Shown here: positions 37,946 through 47,305 of the stretch, piece after piece | Numbering within the stretch: the first letter of the stretch is position 1 | How the letters are laid out: each line of letters begins with the position of its first letter | NCBI GenBank assembly: GCA_963777695.1 | Contig: CAVZRC010000003.1 | Location: 3,472,001 to 3,536,000, forward strand | Reading direction: 5' to 3' | From: CAVZRC01 sp963777695 | GTDB taxonomy: Bacteria; Planctomycetota; Planctomycetia; Isosphaerales; Isosphaeraceae | DNA: 64,000 nt | Translations under genes and position numbers: made by a program | Notes under the pieces: generated by a model | Told to the model about the DNA's origin: nothing | The model's input: only the letters and a program-made list of their open reading frames with translations | Databases searched by the model: none

Positions 37946-38242
37946 TGGAACTCTGGATTGCCAGATCCGAGGTTCGCGCTTGCCGTGAAAGACGGACACC
38001 ACAAGGATCTCTGCCTGTTCGATCCGGTAATAGACGGAATAAGGGAACTGCGCCACACGAGCCTTCCGCACGTCCTGGCGAACCGTCGCATACATCTCCG
38101 GGGAAGCGGAGATCCGATCGAAGACATGTTGCACGCGGTCCACGAAGTCGAGCCCAAGCCCAGCCTTCTTGCTCTCGTACCAGTCGAATGCCTGGTCGAA
38201 CTCGGCGCGGGCCTCGGGCATCAAGACCAGGGGGAGGCTCAT
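37943..38242 (-). CDS. RelE/ParE-family toxin
   Basis: 99 residues. The sequence PEARAEFDQAFDWYESKKAG, FVDRVQHVFDRISASPEMYA and ARVAQFPYSVYYRIEQAEIL is the ParE/RelE plasmid-stabilisation pattern. Such toxins block gyrase or cleave mRNA; which one is not decided by sequence. The ATG overlaps the antitoxin stop (ATGA), a typical translational coupling. The stop lies in the 63-bp palindromic repeat. Confidence 0.88.
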   Translation of the reverse strand: MSLPLVLMPEARAEFDQAFDWYESKKAGLGLDFVDRVQHVFDRISASPEMYATVRQDVRKARVAQFPYSVYYRIEQAEILVVSVFHGKREPRIWQSRVP

Positions 38243-38469
38243 CGTCGGGCTCGAGCCAGGGCTTCGGCCTTGACGACCTCCCAAGGCACGACATCCCCAG
38301 GTGAGGCCGCGTAAGCTGCGAGACGACGATCGATCTCAGCCGCCTGCGATTCGGTGAGTTCCGGATCCGAGTCCTGATCCTCGAGCCGATCCCAGACCTC
38401 TTGCACCAGCCGGATCCGATCATCGACCGGCCAGGAGTCAACTTCCTGCAGAACGGCCGTCAGGTCCAT
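38239..38469 (-). CDS. Addiction-module antitoxin
   Basis: 76 residues from the ATG at 38469 (MDLTAVLQEVDSWPVDDRIR), behind GAGAGGTGG. The region VDDRIRLVQEVWDRLE followed by LTESQAAEIDRRLAAYAASP matches the putative addiction module component family that precedes ParE-like toxins. It overlaps the toxin gene by 4 nt. It should neutralise the toxin and repress the operon. Confidence 0.85.
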   Translation of the reverse strand: MDLTAVLQEVDSWPVDDRIRLVQEVWDRLEDQDSDPELTESQAAEIDRRLAAYAASPGDVVPWEVVKAEALARARR

Positions 38470-38597
38470 GAATCCACCTCTCTCCTTATCTGGGCCGTAA
38501 GATGACGGATATGGCCTCCTCTTCCAGTATAGCTGCCACTCTGCCGCGATCACAGGGCTCCTTCGAGTCTCATGCCGCCACATGCTCCAAGCATCTC

Positions 38598-39572
38598 TCA
38601 TGGTAACGTCCGGCTGGGCAGCTTCGGGGAAGGTAGCGGCTGGGTGCCCGGGAACGGGGGCAGGCTCGAGTCGTCGGCCGAGGACGTCGAGGCGGTCTTC
38701 ACTCCGTCATCGACCGATCGAGGGCGGGCCTGGGCCATCAGCGTCTGCTTGCTGGCCTCTGCCAGGCCGCGTTGCTGGCGGTCGAGCTGCACCAGCGCCC
38801 GACGGGCCAGGGTCAGGTCCGGCCGCATCGCCAGGGCCTTCTCATATTCGAGCCGCGCCGGCTCGAACTGGCCGGTCGAGGCCAGCAGGTAGCCGAGGTT
38901 CGCATGGCCGACGGCGTCGCCCTCCGATCGGCTCAGGAGCGGGAGCGCCTCCTGCGAGCGTCCCGCCGCGGCGAGGGTCAGGCCCAGGTTGGTGCGGACC
39001 CTCGCGTCGTCCGGGGCGAGCTTCAAGGCCGTCTTGAGCGCCTTCTCGGCGTCGTCCCAGCGCCCCTGGAGATAATAGCTATAGCCGCGATCGTTCCAGA
39101 TCCTCGCGTCCCTGGGGCTGAGCTTCAATGCCTTGCCGTAGTGCTCCTCGGCCTGGGAGAATCGCCCGATCCGGTCGAACACGGCGGCCATCCGTCGATG
39201 TGCCAGGGCTTGATCGGCCGCCTTGAAGCCGCGATGCTTCTTCGTCTCGGCGGCCGTCAAGGCGTCCTGATACTCCTGGATCGCCCGGTCGAAGTTGCCC
39301 TGGTTCTCGAAGACCTTGCCGAAGTCCAGGTGCACCTGGTATCGCTGCCGGTCGCTGGCCGTCGGGTGGAACGCCGTGTCCTCGCCCGAGGTCCGGCTCA
39401 GGTCCACCGAGGCGGTCGCCGGGGCGTCCTGGGGGGCCGTCGCGGGCGCCTGAGACTGGGCCGGGACCGGCGTCGCCGTCGGCTGACGGGACGCCGTCGC
39501 GCAGCCCGTCGTCAGGCCGGCGAGCATCACCAGGCTCGCCCACATCCGCCGTGCTGGTCTCGCGATCGTCAT
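38598..39572 (-). CDS. TPR lipoprotein, TadD-like
   Basis: 324 residues. Lipoprotein signal with lipobox LTTGC (about residues 20-24), a disordered linker, then about five TPRs such as AEEHYGKALKLSPRDARIWN and AEKALKTALKLAPDDARVRT. It is the last gene of a leftward trio: its start lies 1 nt after the stop of the previous gene (TGAGATG). The neighbour is a Tad-type secretin gene, and TPR lipoproteins (TadD) assist secretin assembly in Tad systems, so a similar role in the outer membrane is inferred. Confidence 0.85.
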   Translation of the reverse strand: MTIARPARRMWASLVMLAGLTTGCATASRQPTATPVPAQSQAPATAPQDAPATASVDLSRTSGEDTAFHPTASDRQRYQVHLDFGKVFENQGNFDRAIQEYQDALTAAETKKHRGFKAADQALAHRRMAAVFDRIGRFSQAEEHYGKALKLSPRDARIWNDRGYSYYLQGRWDDAEKALKTALKLAPDDARVRTNLGLTLAAAGRSQEALPLLSRSEGDAVGHANLGYLLASTGQFEPARLEYEKALAMRPDLTLARRALVQLDRQQRGLAEASKQTLMAQARPRSVDDGVKTASTSSADDSSLPPFPGTQPLPSPKLPSRTLP

Positions 39573-39573
39573 C

Positions 39574-40212
39574 TCAGCGCACTCCCATGGATGCCGATTC
39601 GATCGGCGGCAGCGGGAATCGCGACGACGCGGCCTCGTTGCGGAGGATCGTATTCGCCGCCTGGGTGACCGCCTCGACGCCCCGGCCTCCCGGGTACGGC
39701 GACGGGCCGATGATCACGCGCTCGGGCGTCCCGGGCACGCCCGCCGAGGCCAGGGTCTCGACGACCGCCTGCCGACGCGCCTGGGCCAGTTCCGGCTCAT
39801 CGGGCGACCACTGCACAAGGATCGGGCCGGACCATTGGGGCAGCCGCTCGAACATCAGGTTGAACCGTGACGCGCCGTTCGGCGAGAACTGGTCCGTGCC
39901 GGGCAGGAAGTCGGTGTGGTAGAGCGTGAACCGATGCGGGTCCGCCTTGGCGACCTGCACCCCGAACTGCCGGTTGATGTAATAGCCCAGCGGCGGCTCG
40001 ACGAAGGCATCGGGATAGCCGACGACGGTGCTCTCCAGGGCGTGGGCCGTATGGTGGAACATCCGGTGCAGCCGGCCTTTCCGGGTGCAGACCGCCGGCG
40101 AGGTCGGGCCGCCCGGCGGGGCCGGCGGCTGGGCCGACGCTTCCTGAGCGGCAATCGCCATTACGATCACGGCTAATGAACAAGCCCCAATCCGGTCGCC
40201 TCGATTGTTCAT
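39574..40212 (-). CDS. Exported protein of a Tad-like secretin module
   Basis: 212 residues. Signal peptide (GACSLAVIVMAIAAQEASA), then a periplasmic region of no recognised domain (FHHTAHALESTVVGYPDAFV; LYHTDFLPGTDQFSPNG; FERLPQWSGPILVQWSPDEP). The C-terminal half (ARRQAVVETLASAGVPGTPE) recalls OmpA-like or CpaD-like periplasmic proteins. By position between secretin and TPR lipoprotein it would be the CpaD/RcpB counterpart. Start ATG 40212 has GGGGAGG 8 nt upstream. 39 nt separate it from the secretin stop. Confidence 0.7.
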   Translation of the reverse strand: MNNRGDRIGACSLAVIVMAIAAQEASAQPPAPPGGPTSPAVCTRKGRLHRMFHHTAHALESTVVGYPDAFVEPPLGYYINRQFGVQVAKADPHRFTLYHTDFLPGTDQFSPNGASRFNLMFERLPQWSGPILVQWSPDEPELAQARRQAVVETLASAGVPGTPERVIIGPSPYPGGRGVEAVTQAANTILRNEAASSRFPLPPIESASMGVR

Positions 40213-40251
40213 GCTGGCCTCCCCTTGCGAACTCGACTCGGTCCCGAATGA

Positions 40252-42339
40252 TCAGTCGGCGTGCCCGTGCGGGCCGACGACCCACTGTTCTTCGCTCTGG
40301 AAGTGCTTCATGAGGTTGAGCGGGTCTTGCTCGGCCATGGTGTCGCGGAACTGGCGGCCCAGCTTGCCCTCGATGCGGCCGAGGAAGTAGAACTCGATGT
40401 CGTTGGGCTGGAAGACGCGGTCGCCGGGCGCCTCGGTGATCTCCTTCGAATCGAGGGGCGAGACGAGCTGGGGCGTGACCAGGACGATCGTCTCGGTCTC
40501 GACCGCCTGCGCCGTGTTGGCGCTGAACCAGGGGCCGACCAGCGGCAGGTCGCCGAGGCCCGGGATGCGGACCGTGGTGTTATTGGTCGTCTGCTGCAAC
40601 AGGCCGGCGATCGCCAGGGTCTGGCCTTCGCGCAGCTCGACGACCGTACGGGCACTCCGCTCGGTGATCGACGGGACGACGCCGCCGTTGACCGTCGTGG
40701 ATTGCGCGAAGTTGAGCTCGCTGATTACCGGCTCGACGTCGAGGCGGATCACGTCGTTGGGGAGGATCTGGGGGAGGAACGTGAGGATCGTGCCGAACCG
40801 CTGGAACTGGACCGTCACGACCGCGGTGCCGCCGGGGATGGACGAGCTCTGCGGGACCGGGAACGGGAACAGGCCACCGACCAGGAAGCGGGCGGGCTGG
40901 CCGTCCAGGGCCATCAGGTTCGGCTCGGCGAGGACCTTGGCCAGGCTGTTCGATCGCAGGGCGTCGATGAACAGCGAGAAATGGCCCGCATCGAAGACGC
41001 CGAAGAGCGGCGAGCTGCCCGAAGGCGTGACCGTGCTGGTCCCGCCCGCACTCCCCGCGAGGACGCCCGGGTTCCCCCGCACGCCGAGGGCCTGGCTGAT
41101 GCTCCCGGTGGCCGTCGTCGCGAAGGTCGCGTTGTTGCCGGCCGCCGAACCGATGAGCGACTTGCCCCGCGAATACAGCCAGCTCACACCGATATCGCGG
41201 GTCGCGCTGCGATTGATCTCGGCGATCTTCACGTGGAGCAGGACCTGGCGTGGGCCGGGGACCGTCACTCGATTGACGATGATCATGCCCGACGTACCGC
41301 CGGTCATCCCACCACCGCCGCTGCCCACCATCCCGCCACCACCGCCGCCCATCCCGCCGCCACCGCCGCCCATCCCGCCGCCACCGCCGCCCATCCCCCC
41401 ACCGCCGCCGCCCCCGCCGCCGCCGCCCCGGAAGTAATTACTGCCCGAGACGGCCATCGAGACGACCTGGAGCACGTCCGCCATCGTCTTGGAGTCGGAG
41501 ACCTGGCCGTCGAGGATGATCTGCGGTCCCACCTGGTGGACCTTCACGTAGGAGCCCGGGAATGACTGGCGGATCCGCGACTCGAGCTCTCTCGTGTCGA
41601 TCGTGACCCGCACCAGGAACGAGACCGGCCGGTCGGTCTGGTCCCACAGGGTCAAGCTGGTCGTGCCGGACCGCTTCCCCTGGATATTCAGGAGATGCGA
41701 GCCGGGCTGGTCGTTGAGCGGCTCGACATCGGCGATCGTCGGGTCGGCGATGAGGACCCTCGTCAGGTCGCGACGGGTCTGGATGGTCCGGAACTGGCCC
41801 TCGGCCACGCTGAGCTCGGCCTCGGGCTCGTTGATGACCTGGACCATGTTGGTCAGATCGCGGGCGACATCCTCATTCGACCGCCGGATCGGCGGCCCCG
41901 GCGGTCGCTCGGGTGCCAGCCCCGTGGTATCGCGAGGGAACCGGATGAGCCGGGGACGTGCGGCTCGCGCCGAGGAACCCGACGCGCCCGGCGGCGGTCC
42001 GACCGGTATCACGCGCGGGATCGGCTCGACCGTGATGGGCGACGGCAACGGCGGGTCCGGTTGAGCCGGCAAGGCGTTGGCGGGCGGCTGGGCTTGCCGG
42101 GCCGACGAGGCTCCCGCCCGGACGACGGGTGCCGGAATCCTCGTGACGACGGGGAGCCGATCGAGATCCACCAGGGCTGGCGAGCCCGAGTCCGATCCGA
42201 CCGCCTGTGCCCCGACCGGCCGGCCCGCTCCCAACGCATAGGCGAGGAGCAGGCCCACGAACACCCTGCTCAGAGTGTGCTCTGGGCGGCCGTAAACCGC
42301 CAACGACCCGACGTGATTGATCGCGTTTCGAGTTTTCAC
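40252..42339 (-). CDS. Tad-type secretin (CpaC/RcpA-like) with Gly-rich insertion
   Basis: About 695 residues from a GTG at 42339, chosen because GAAGG lies 6 nt upstream and a signal peptide follows (SRVFVGLLLAYALGAGRPVG). Pro-rich linker, N-terminal pilus-secretin domain (about 170-245; ELSVAEGQFRTIQTRRDLTR), then a BON-like part (VHQVGPQIILDGQVSDSKTM). A Gly-rich insertion (305-350) is made of GGGGGGM units. The secretin core follows (LAEPNLMALDGQPARFLVGG; VELREGQTLAIAGLLQQTTN; VPGLGDLPLVG-type motif). It forms the outer-membrane pore of Tad/Flp or type II-like systems. No ATPase or platform gene is nearby. Confidence 0.88.
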   Translation of the reverse strand: MKTRNAINHVGSLAVYGRPEHTLSRVFVGLLLAYALGAGRPVGAQAVGSDSGSPALVDLDRLPVVTRIPAPVVRAGASSARQAQPPANALPAQPDPPLPSPITVEPIPRVIPVGPPPGASGSSARAARPRLIRFPRDTTGLAPERPPGPPIRRSNEDVARDLTNMVQVINEPEAELSVAEGQFRTIQTRRDLTRVLIADPTIADVEPLNDQPGSHLLNIQGKRSGTTSLTLWDQTDRPVSFLVRVTIDTRELESRIRQSFPGSYVKVHQVGPQIILDGQVSDSKTMADVLQVVSMAVSGSNYFRGGGGGGGGGGGMGGGGGGMGGGGGGMGGGGGGMVGSGGGGMTGGTSGMIIVNRVTVPGPRQVLLHVKIAEINRSATRDIGVSWLYSRGKSLIGSAAGNNATFATTATGSISQALGVRGNPGVLAGSAGGTSTVTPSGSSPLFGVFDAGHFSLFIDALRSNSLAKVLAEPNLMALDGQPARFLVGGLFPFPVPQSSSIPGGTAVVTVQFQRFGTILTFLPQILPNDVIRLDVEPVISELNFAQSTTVNGGVVPSITERSARTVVELREGQTLAIAGLLQQTTNNTTVRIPGLGDLPLVGPWFSANTAQAVETETIVLVTPQLVSPLDSKEITEAPGDRVFQPNDIEFYFLGRIEGKLGRQFRDTMAEQDPLNLMKHFQSEEQWVVGPHGHAD
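41290..41430 (-). repeat. GGC/ATG-rich low-complexity tract in the secretin gene
   Basis: Imperfect repeats of a 21-nt unit encoding GGGGGGM, about five to seven copies, lie between the BON-like and core secretin domains. Length variation is likely. The long plus-strand proline ORF here is its mirror. Confidence 0.75.
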
Positions 42340-42718
42340 GGACGACCTTCCTCGGTCGATTCGGTCGTACCTTCGAGCTGGCACGACGAAGCCGGACGAC
42401 CGCCCGGACCTGTTCTGAGTCGCAAAGCCGAACGGACCGGCCACGATTTGTAACCACCGACTTCCCATGAGCTTACATCTCGAACCTCTCGCCTCCCGCC
42501 CGATCGGGCGGGCGTCGGTTGGCGATGAGCCCGCCAGATCGCCGGATCGTGCGGATTCTTTGGCATAATTCGGCATTCCCGATGAGGTAACTTCATCCGG
42601 ACTGCGAAACTGGCGTCAGGAGCCCTTGTCGGCCCTGGAGTCACCGAACCAGAATGGTATCGATCCGGTCCGAATGGAGATCTGGTGTCGGACCGTGGCC
42701 TATTTACGTGAGAGACGA

Positions 42719-43599
42719 ATGTCGATTGCTCGTCATGCGTTCGGGATGGAAGAACTGGACAGGGCGCTGGGTGGAGGGCTGCTGCCGGGCACGCTCACCG
42801 TGGTGGCCGGGGCGACGGGCGTCGGCAAGACCCAGGTCGGACTGCGATGGGCGAACGTCGGCCTGGCCGGAGAAGGCCGTCGGGGGATCCTTTGCGACCT
42901 GACCGCCCGCGGCGATTCGCAGAACCACGCCGAGTACGCCTCGCGGCTCTTCAACTGGGACCTGAATGCGTTCCCGCTGACGGCGTCGCCGGACTTCGAC
43001 CACGCCTGGGATTTCGCGCGACCGATCGGCGATTACTTCCACCCGATCGACCGCGGCGGCCGTCGCGTCACGCGGGGCGACCTCGAGGCCGACCAGTGGC
43101 ACGAATGGAAGAGCGACCTGGCACGGACCTTCCGATGTGCCGTCGGCTACTTCTACCAGCATTTCGCGAGGGGATGCCGGCGGGTCGTCTTCGACGGGCT
43201 GGAGCCGACCGACCGGTTCAGCGAATCGATCCAGTTCGAGTTCTTCGAGTACATCTATCATCACGTCCTCCGCAAGGAGGACGAATGGGCCGCGCGAGAG
43301 TGGCTCCGCGAGAAGTACCGGGCGTTCGAGAAAGAGGTGCTGGCCCACCGCTACGACCAGTCGACCATCGGCTGCCTCTACCTCTACACGACGCCCCATG
43401 TCATGCTCGAGGATCTGCTGGTCCAGCCGATCAGCCAGGGCGACATCTTCACCAACGCCAACACGATCATCCTCATGGGGCGGACCCGGCATAACGGCAA
43501 GCTCGGCCGGCGCTGGCCGTCACCAAGCATCGCGGCAGCGCCTGCGGCGAGGAGATCCTCCCCTACCGGATCACCGAGGATGGATTCGTCTTCGATTAA
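42719..43599 (+). CDS. KaiC-like RecA-family ATPase
   Basis: About 294 residues when repaired, one KaiC-type domain. The Walker A is VVAGATGVGKTQ (near residue 35), following MEELDRALGGGLLPGTLTV, a typical KaiC start. RRVVFDGLEP gives a Walker-B-like strand. The frame breaks near 43509; the true end reads ALAVTKHRGSACGEEILPYR and stops at 43599, a standard KaiC ending. ATG 42719 is preferred over upstream candidates because the domain begins there. Single-domain KaiC-like ATPases act in signalling or regulation. No kaiB or sensor is next to it. Confidence 0.75.
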
Positions 43600-43644
43600 T
43601 CGATCGCGCGAAGCGAGGCAGTCCGGTCGAAGGAGCCCGCCCCG

Positions 43645-44411
43645 ATGAGTATTGCCATCGATCTGTCCGGACGCACGGCCCTGGTGACGGGCTCCTCGCA
43701 GGGGATCGGTGCCGAGACGGCCCGCGTACTCCACGAGGCCGGCGCGGGTGATCCTCAATCACCCGGATATCTCCGGCGGCAATGTTGCCCGCGATGCCGA
43801 CGCCCTTCGGGACGAGCTCCTCTCGCGACGCGCCGACAGTGCGCATGGTCCGCGCGGCCGACGTCAGCGACCCGGCCGCCGTCGAGTCGATGATGCAGGA
43901 GATCGGCCGCGAGTGGGGCGGTCTGGATATCCTCGTGAACAATGCGGGCATCCTCCGCGACCGATCGATCGGCAAGATGACCGTCGACGAATGGCGGGCC
44001 GTCATCGACGTCAACCTGAGCGGCGTGTTCTACTGCTGCAAGTTCGGCCTGGCGATCCTCCGCGACGGGGGCTCGATCGTCTCGGTAGGCAGCCTGGCGG
44101 CCAAGATGGGCTTCCACGGCCAGTCGAACTACGCGGCGGCGAAGGCGGGCGTCCAGGCGCTGACGCGCGTGTTGGCACGCGAATGCGCCAAACGATCGAT
44201 CCGCGTCAATGCGGTCGCGCCGGGGGTCATCGACACGCCCATGGTCGCCCGGGTGTCCGAGGCCGCGCGCGGCCAGCTCGCCGCGTCGATCGCCTTGCAA
44301 CGGCTGGGACGTCCCCGGGATGTGGCCGAGGCGGTCCTCTTCCTCTGTTCGCCCCTGGCCGGGTACATCACCGGACATGTGCTCGAGGTTGACGGCGGCT
44401 TCCTCGGCTGA
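43645..44411 (+). CDS. Short-chain dehydrogenase/reductase (FabG-like), two frame breaks
   Basis: About 255 residues after repair. NAD(P)-binding TGSSQGIGAET, then NNAG in ILVNNAGILRD, the catalytic S (VSVGSLAAK) and YxxxK in SNYAAAKAG. The ending GHVLEVDGGFLG is typical of 3-oxoacyl-ACP reductase-like enzymes. Breaks near 43747 (EAGA/RVILNHPD) and 43835 (SRRAD/VRMVRAAD) disrupt it; both look like single missing bases in GC-rich runs. Start ATG 43645 has AAGGAG upstream. It is 45 bp after the KaiC-like gene, so possibly co-transcribed. The substrate cannot be told. Confidence 0.8.
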
Positions 44412-44424
44412 ACAGCGGCCTGGA

Positions 44425-44549
44425 ACGTGTTCGGAATTGTTAGCCCGAATTTCTCGGCATCTTCGCCTGTAGCCGGGGTCTTTGACTCCGGGGACGCCCT
44501 CCCGGCCTCACAGAGGCCAACTACAGAAGACGGAGAGTTCATGACACAC
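44425..44549. mobile_element. MITE-like element, copy A (diverged)
   Basis: About 125 bp sharing its body with the element at 48317: GTTAGC, CTCGGCAT, GCCGGGGTCT, GACGCCCTC, CGGCCTCACAGAGGCC. Ends ACGTGTTCGGA and TCATGACACAC are eroded inverted repeats. It lies just after the SDR gene. Confidence 0.65.
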
Positions 44550-44638
44550 CCGAGAGTCGATTCGGAGGCCGGCGGACGATACAATCGCACGGCGCAGTGC
44601 TCCCCAATTTCGAGGAATGGCGCGATCGGAGGATTCCT

Positions 44639-45558
44639 ATGGCAGAGAACGATCCCAGCGACGGGGCGGGGAAGGATCGCGAGCCGGAGATCGCGGCCGC
44701 CGACCTCCTGTTCCGGGACGATCCCGTCAAGAAGCCGTCGAAGCCCGCAGTCGATCCCGCTCACGTCGGCGAAAGCGGCGAGGTGTTCGACCTGGCCCCG
44801 CCCCTGACATCCGAGCCCGAGCCGACGGGGTCGGCTCCCGCCCCGATCCCCGCCCGGCCGAAGCCGGCCGATCGACCGCGCGTCGCGGCACCCCGACCGG
44901 TCGCCGAGCCGACCCGCGAAGACCCGAGGGACCTCGTCGAGGAGGTCTGGTCCCGCCAGGGCGAATGGGGGCCGACATTGCTCCTGCTCGCCGCCTGGTT
45001 GATCGGACTGGCCGTTTTCCTCTTCTTCGCGATCGGGATCTTGCCCTATGGCTTGACCTTCCTGGCCCTGCTCATCGGCGGAGCCGGGGCCTTCCTCATC
45101 AGCTATCCGATCCTGATCACGCTGGAACGTCCCATCCGCATGACCCCGGAGCAGGCCGTGCGCGATTACTATGGCGCCTGTCGCATCACCTGCCTCATTA
45201 CCGAAGGATGTGGTTATTGCTCGGCAAGAGAGGCCGGACCTCGCCCTCCTTCGGCTCGTTCGAGGGGTTCAAGGCCTACTGGACCGAGCGGCTGCGGAAG
45301 CTCAAGGGAAGCCAGGCCGGGGCGATGACTCCCCTGGTCTTCGAGGTCGAGAATTATCGCGGCGAGAAGAGCTCTGGCCAGACGCGGGTCGAAGTCCAGT
45401 TCACGCTCAAGGTCTCGATCCGCGGCCAGCGGCAGGCCGGGCCGATCGGCACCTTTCCCGCCAAGATCTCCATGGTCCGCGGGCCCGACAACATGTGGTA
45501 TCTCGATAGCGGCACCCTGCCCGAAACCCCTCGCGAGCGGAAGCCCATCGATTCCTAG
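44639..45558 (+). CDS. Two-TM planctomycete membrane protein, broken frame
   Basis: About 306 residues when repaired. An acidic, Pro-rich cytoplasmic N-terminus (1-100) precedes two membrane helices (LLLLAAWLIGLAVFLFFAIG and LTFLALLIGGAGAFLISYPI) and a C-terminal soluble domain. Near 45177 the frame shifts: the true sequence continues LSHHLPHYRRMWLLLGKRGR to SFGSFEGFKAYWTERLRKL and ends MWYLDSGTLPETPRERK. Start ATG 44639 follows GGAGG. I do not know the function; the C-terminal part resembles a small immunoglobulin-like or NTF2-like domain. Its stop overlaps that of the convergent ABC permease (CTAG). Confidence 0.7.
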
Positions 45559-47220
45559 CCGAGTCCGCCCGACCGCCACCATCGCCACCGGAAGGCCAGG
45601 TAGGTCAAGAAGAACAAGAACAGGCAGATCGGCGGGTAGATGGTCAGGAAGATCGCCCAGACCGGCCATGCGATGCCCGGTGCGATCGGGACCAGGGCCG
45701 ACTCCTGCGCCGGCACCGGTCCGGTCAGCCAGGCTTCGTTGCGGGTCGCGTGCATCGGGACGCTGAGCGCCGCCGAGAACGGACTGGTAACCGACAGGGC
45801 GGCCAGTTGCGATTTCGTGACCGAGGAGATCCCCTGGAGATACCAACTCAGCCCCATCGGCACCACGAACAGGAGCAGCAGGGACAGATAAGTCAGGACC
45901 ATGGCCACGGAGGTCCTCCGGGCCAGCGACGAGCAGAGCAGGCCGATCGTCGAGGTCGCCAGGCACGTGGTGGCGATGATCAGGAAGTAGACGATCAGCG
46001 TCCAGAAGTTCGCGCAGCTCCGGGAGCAGCACGTAGGCCAGCAAGATCTGCTCCGTGAGGAGGAACGTGAGGACCGTGGAGACCCGCAGGGCCGCCATCA
46101 GTTTGGCCGCCACGATCCGGCCGGGTGTGAGCAAGGTCGTCAGCAGCAAGCTCAAGGTCTGACGCTCCCGCTCCTGCGTGATGCTCCCGGACGAGAACAC
46201 GGGCCCGACCAGCAGGTTGAACGTCAGCACGTAGGCGACGTAATAGGCCGCCAGGTCCGAGCGGAGGAACAGCAAGCCCGCCATCAGGGGGATCGACAGG
46301 AGCATGCTCACCTGGATCACCACCCGCAGCATCAACGTGCCCTGGCTGAAGATCTCGCTCCTCAGCTCCTTGTCCAGGACGGGATTGGTCCCGTCGGGCA
46401 TCAAGTCGTGCCGCTTCGCCGGGGCGAAGAGCTTGTCGGGGAACAGGTCGCGATCGATGACCACCCCGATCGCGTACTTCATCTCCTCCTCCTCGTCGAT
46501 CACGTCCTTGCCCTCGCTGCCGACGTCGGGCGGCCTGAGGAGGCGCGTATTGATCAGGATCCCCAGCACGGTCCAGGTCGCCATGCACCAGGGCGGCAGC
46601 ACGGCGATCGAGACGAAATCGCGCGCCATGACATTCTCGGTGCGCGTCAGCACCACGCAGGCGACCGCGAGGGGGAGGATCACCAGGTAACTGACGACCA
46701 GCGCCGAGCTCGTGCGGCGGAAGAAGCTCGAGCAGGCGATGCTCAGCAGCCCGAACGTCCCCGCGGCCAGGATCAAGACCAGGTAGCTGCGGGTGATCTC
46801 CGAGAGCAGCAGGCCGCCAAGCAGGTAGCAAAGGATCATCAGCGGGAGGCTGGATACGATCAGGATCACCAGGTAGCTCAGCGAGCTGAGCAGCTTGCCG
46901 ACGAGGATCGTCCCCGGGCGGAGCGGGCTGGCCAGGAGCAGCTCGTAGGTCTTCCGCTCCTTCTCTCCGGTGATGCTCCCGGCGGCGAACGTCGGCGCCA
47001 TCAGCGCCACCAGGAAAAACTGGCCGAGGAAGAAGATGTCGAAGAGCCGCCTCGCCACGCCCGGGCTGACCTGATGCCCCCCCTGCTCTCCCGTCGGCCA
47101 GTAGAAATACACCAGGGCCCCCAGGGCGCAGACGTAGAGCATCTGGAGGATGAACGCGCGCGGCGACCGCAGGGTCACCAGCAGCTCGCGGGTCAGCACG
47201 GGATTGTCGCGGAATAACAT
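45555..47220 (-). CDS. ABC transporter permease, broken frame
   Basis: About 555 residues when repaired, with roughly twelve membrane helices in two similar halves. Motifs GSITGEKERKTYELLLASPL and GSITQERERQTLSLLLTTLL are the ABC-2 type coupling segments, one in each half. The frame is lost near 46011 and resumes as FWTLIVYFLIIATTCLATST to the true end (FRWRWWRSGGLG, stop at 45555). The product is a fused ABC-2 permease. The ATPase gene lies 85 bp upstream in the same direction, so the two make one exporter. The cargo is unknown. Confidence 0.85.
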
Positions 47221-47241
47221 GATCGGTCTCTCGTCAACGCG

Positions 47242-47301
47242 TAGGGTGGGTGAAACCCACTGGGAACCGGCGATGCCACTCGGCGGGATTCACCCACCCT
47301 A
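47242..47301. repeat. Related palindromic repeat, TAGGGTGGGTG type
   Basis: 60 bp with inverted ends TAGGGTGGGTGAA and TTCACCCACCCTA, 13 bp perfect, between the ABC ATPase and permease genes. It starts and ends TAG/CTA like the 63-bp family but has a different stem sequence. Confidence 0.75.
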
Positions 47302-47305
47302 CGGA

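Noticed and set aside
40397..41437. Proline-rich plus-strand ORF ending IPPPPPP repeats
   Set aside because: It is the reverse of the Gly-rich tract in the secretin gene, not a collagen-like protein.
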